From: an uncultured Chloroflexota bacterium
Lineage (GTDB): Bacteria > Chloroflexota > Chloroflexia > Chloroflexales > Roseiflexaceae
DNA length: 7,860 bases
NCBI GenBank assembly: GCA_937876225.1
Contig: CALFIC010000122.1
Coordinates: forward strand, 1-7,860
Reading direction: 5' to 3'
Made by a program: the position numbers and the translations under genes. Shown in pieces: positions 6,869 through 7,860 of the stretch. Numbering within the stretch: position 1 is the stretch's first letter; each line of letters starts with the position of its first letter. Under the pieces are notes generated by a model. The model searched no databases. It saw only the letters and a list, made by a program, of their open reading frames with translations, and was not told the origin of the DNA.

Positions 6869-7471
6869 TCACCACCGGAAATAGCGCTCGCCGGCGATTT
6901 GGCCATCGATGGCCGAAATTTCGCCCAGATGATACTGCGAATGCCCATAATAGTGCTTCATGATATAGCCGGCTTTGCTCATTGATACGGCATAATCGAC
7001 CGTTGATTGTACGTCGTCATTGGCCAAATCGGCATACGTGGCACAAGCGTGGCGGATCACTGATTCGGCAAAGGGCGTGGCGAAGTCCCAGTCTTGCATC
7101 TGGGCAATTGCTGCCGCACTTTGGGCCTGCACCGCCTGACCATAGGCAATCAATTCAGTCACCACAATCTCGTTGCTCAGGGCCGTCACATCGTCGCTAC
7201 TCATCCCAAAGCCATCACTACTAAACGGCACGCCCATGCGCGTCAAAAAGTGGTGGGTGGTAAATACTTGCTCGAGGGGCGCTACAAACCGCGAAATACA
7301 GGCGTCTTCGCTCCGGAACGAATGCCATACGCTCCACACCATCGAATTCATGTCGCGATGTGGGCGAGCCCGCAAACGATCGACGGCATTGTTGGCTAAC
7401 ACGTTCTGTAATTCGGCATGGGTTTGGGCATGTAATTCCGTCAAAACCGCGAGAAAACTTGCGTTGCTCAT
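6869..7471 (-). CDS. DinB/YfiT-like metal-binding family protein
   Basis: The 200-residue protein has the features of the DinB/YfiT superfamily, which are four-helix bundles with a three-histidine metal site. H50 lies in the W-x-x-WH-x3-SED segment (SVWHSFRSED), and H177 with H181 form an HxxxH pair in YYGHSQYHLGEI. These are the expected positions of the metal ligands, with a first helix from the N-terminus (LAVLTELHAQTHAELQNVL). Members include thiol-dependent transferases and many uncharacterised stress- or damage-associated proteins; the substrate here cannot be told. It is cytosolic, with no signal peptide or membrane segment. The ATG at 7471 is preceded on the minus strand by AGAGG (complement of 7479-7483) at seven-base spacing, which fixes the start. 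It is a single gene convergent with hsdR and unlikely to belong to the defence operon. This DinB is unrelated to DNA polymerase IV, which shares the name. Confidence 0.85.
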   Translation of the reverse strand: MSNASFLAVLTELHAQTHAELQNVLANNAVDRLRARPHRDMNSMVWSVWHSFRSEDACISRFVAPLEQVFTTHHFLTRMGVPFSSDGFGMSSDDVTALSNEIVVTELIAYGQAVQAQSAAAIAQMQDWDFATPFAESVIRHACATYADLANDDVQSTVDYAVSMSKAGYIMKHYYGHSQYHLGEISAIDGQIAGERYFRW

Positions 7472-7682
7472 GAAAAAACCTCTGTTAAAAAGATACTTTC
7501 CTCATCATACAATACCCCACCACCACCAATTCACCATTGCCAAATACTTATTAAATAAATATACTATGAACAACATCTACGCTAATCTCAGCGGCTCATT
7601 GGTTGTGTATGGTGCATTGAGACAACCAAGTACCACCATTGCGCGATCAATTGGTGATTCTCAGCGGAGTCGCTCTCGCCAA

Positions 7683-7713
7683 CGTCATTCCATGACCACG
7701 GTCGTGGAATCTC
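7683..7713 (-). repeat. Hairpin repeat family GAGATTCCACG...CATGGAATGACG, copy B
   Basis: On the minus strand it has the same ends as copies A and C around the short core ACCGTGGT. The core is nearly self-complementary and gives a 31-base hairpin (ATTCCA/TGGAAT outer stem, GACC/GGTC inner stem). Confidence 0.75.
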
Positions 7714-7761
7714 ATACCGAGGACACACCCCGTCGTGTGCCGATGCTATGGCAAACCTCGG

Positions 7762-7806
7762 GAGATTCCACGCGACGGTTGCGATCGCAACCGGCATGGA
7801 ATGACG
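7762..7806 (+). repeat. Hairpin repeat family GAGATTCCACG...CATGGAATGACG, copy C
   Basis: This 45-base copy has the same ends as A and B. Its core contains the perfect 16-bp palindrome GGTTGCGATCGCAACC, different in sequence from the other cores but again self-complementary. Confidence 0.75.
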
Positions 7807-7860
7807 CCAGTGTGGGGTTTCGGCGTAGGTATTCACTGATAACCACAAAAAAGGAATCCC

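Larger units (their letters stand above)
7683..7806. repeat. 124-bp inverted composite of copies B and C (MITE-like)
   Basis: Copies B and C face opposite ways, giving 12-bp perfect terminal inverted repeats CGTCATTCCATG and CATGGAATGACG. The symmetry continues inward through GTGGAATCTC/GAGATTCCAC and CCGAGG (7718-7723) / CCTCGG (7757-7762). The centre holds a small CACAC...GTGTG hairpin. No open reading frame or clear target-site duplication is present. A non-autonomous mobile unit is inferred from architecture only. Confidence 0.5.
7472..7860. other. Non-coding, repeat-containing region upstream of the DinB-like gene
   Basis: I see no convincing gene in these 389 bases. The part next to the DinB-like start (7484-7570) is AT-rich and should hold its promoter; on the minus strand TATGAT within GGTATTGTATGATGAGG is a possible -10, but no good -35 accompanies it. 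An 8-bp inverted repeat, TTGGTTGT (7599-7606) and ACAACCAA (7622-7629), and a 9-bp direct repeat TCTCAGCGG (near 7585 and 7660) follow. Bases 7683-7806 are the paired hairpin repeats. Confidence 0.5.

Noticed and set aside
6755..6985. Plus-strand open frame between hsdR and the DinB-like gene
   Set aside because: It crosses the hairpin repeat and is antisense to the 3' end of the DinB-like gene, with no supporting start or homology.
7780..7787. GCGATCGC octamer, the cyanobacterial HIP1 motif
   Set aside because: A single occurrence inside a palindromic repeat core; cyanobacterial HIP1 is highly iterated, so this does not indicate a cyanobacterium.
7588..7848. 86-residue minus-strand open frame over the hairpin repeats
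   Set aside because: It runs through copies B and C, and its sequence (WNDVGE, VAWNLPR) is simply the translated repeat. No ribosome binding site was noted.

Overview
The window carries the distal part of a type I restriction-modification (hsd) locus, followed by a convergent single gene and repeat-rich non-coding DNA. The organism is bacterial. The moderate GC content, the DinB-like protein and the intergenic hairpin repeats would suit a Chloroflexota member (Herpetosiphon/Chloroflexus-like). That placement is an inference, because no rRNA or other phylogenetic marker is present.

Layout on the + strand: (1) bases 1-1899 hold a gene that is open at the left edge. It encodes a protein of at least 632 residues whose C-terminal part carries an RNxxxH motif in a helical setting, the signature of HEPN domains. 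(2) It overlaps by four bases (ATGA) with hsdS (1896-3323), the DNA-specificity subunit. HsdS has two AT-rich target-recognition domains set between GC-rich conserved segments. (3) A 262-base spacer (3324-3585) follows. It is dense in short repeats: two doublets of an 11-bp unit, an 11-bp direct repeat, four TTTACTAA boxes in both orientations, and a perfect 8-bp hairpin. It ends in a strong ribosome binding site. (4) hsdR (3586-6621) is a full-length restriction and translocation subunit with an intact PD-(D/E)xK nuclease and intact superfamily 2 helicase motifs. The modification gene hsdM is not in the window; by analogy with other loci it should lie to the left.

Beyond hsdR, 6622-6868 is a convergent intergenic region with a perfect 16-bp stem hairpin and one copy of a hairpin repeat family (GAGATTCCACG...CATGGAATGACG). 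A minus-strand gene for a DinB/YfiT-like metal-binding four-helix protein lies at 6869-7471. Bases 7472-7860 have no convincing gene. They hold two more copies of the hairpin repeat, in opposite orientation, forming a 124-bp inverted composite.

How the genes work together: HsdS directs HsdM and HsdR to a bipartite DNA target. HsdM would protect host DNA, and HsdR would translocate and cut unmodified invading DNA. The HEPN-motif protein, translationally coupled to hsdS, may be an RNA-targeting back-up effector guarding the RM system, in the way that PrrC or RloC nucleases are linked to hsd loci. This last role is a hypothesis. The DinB-like gene looks unrelated to the defence locus.
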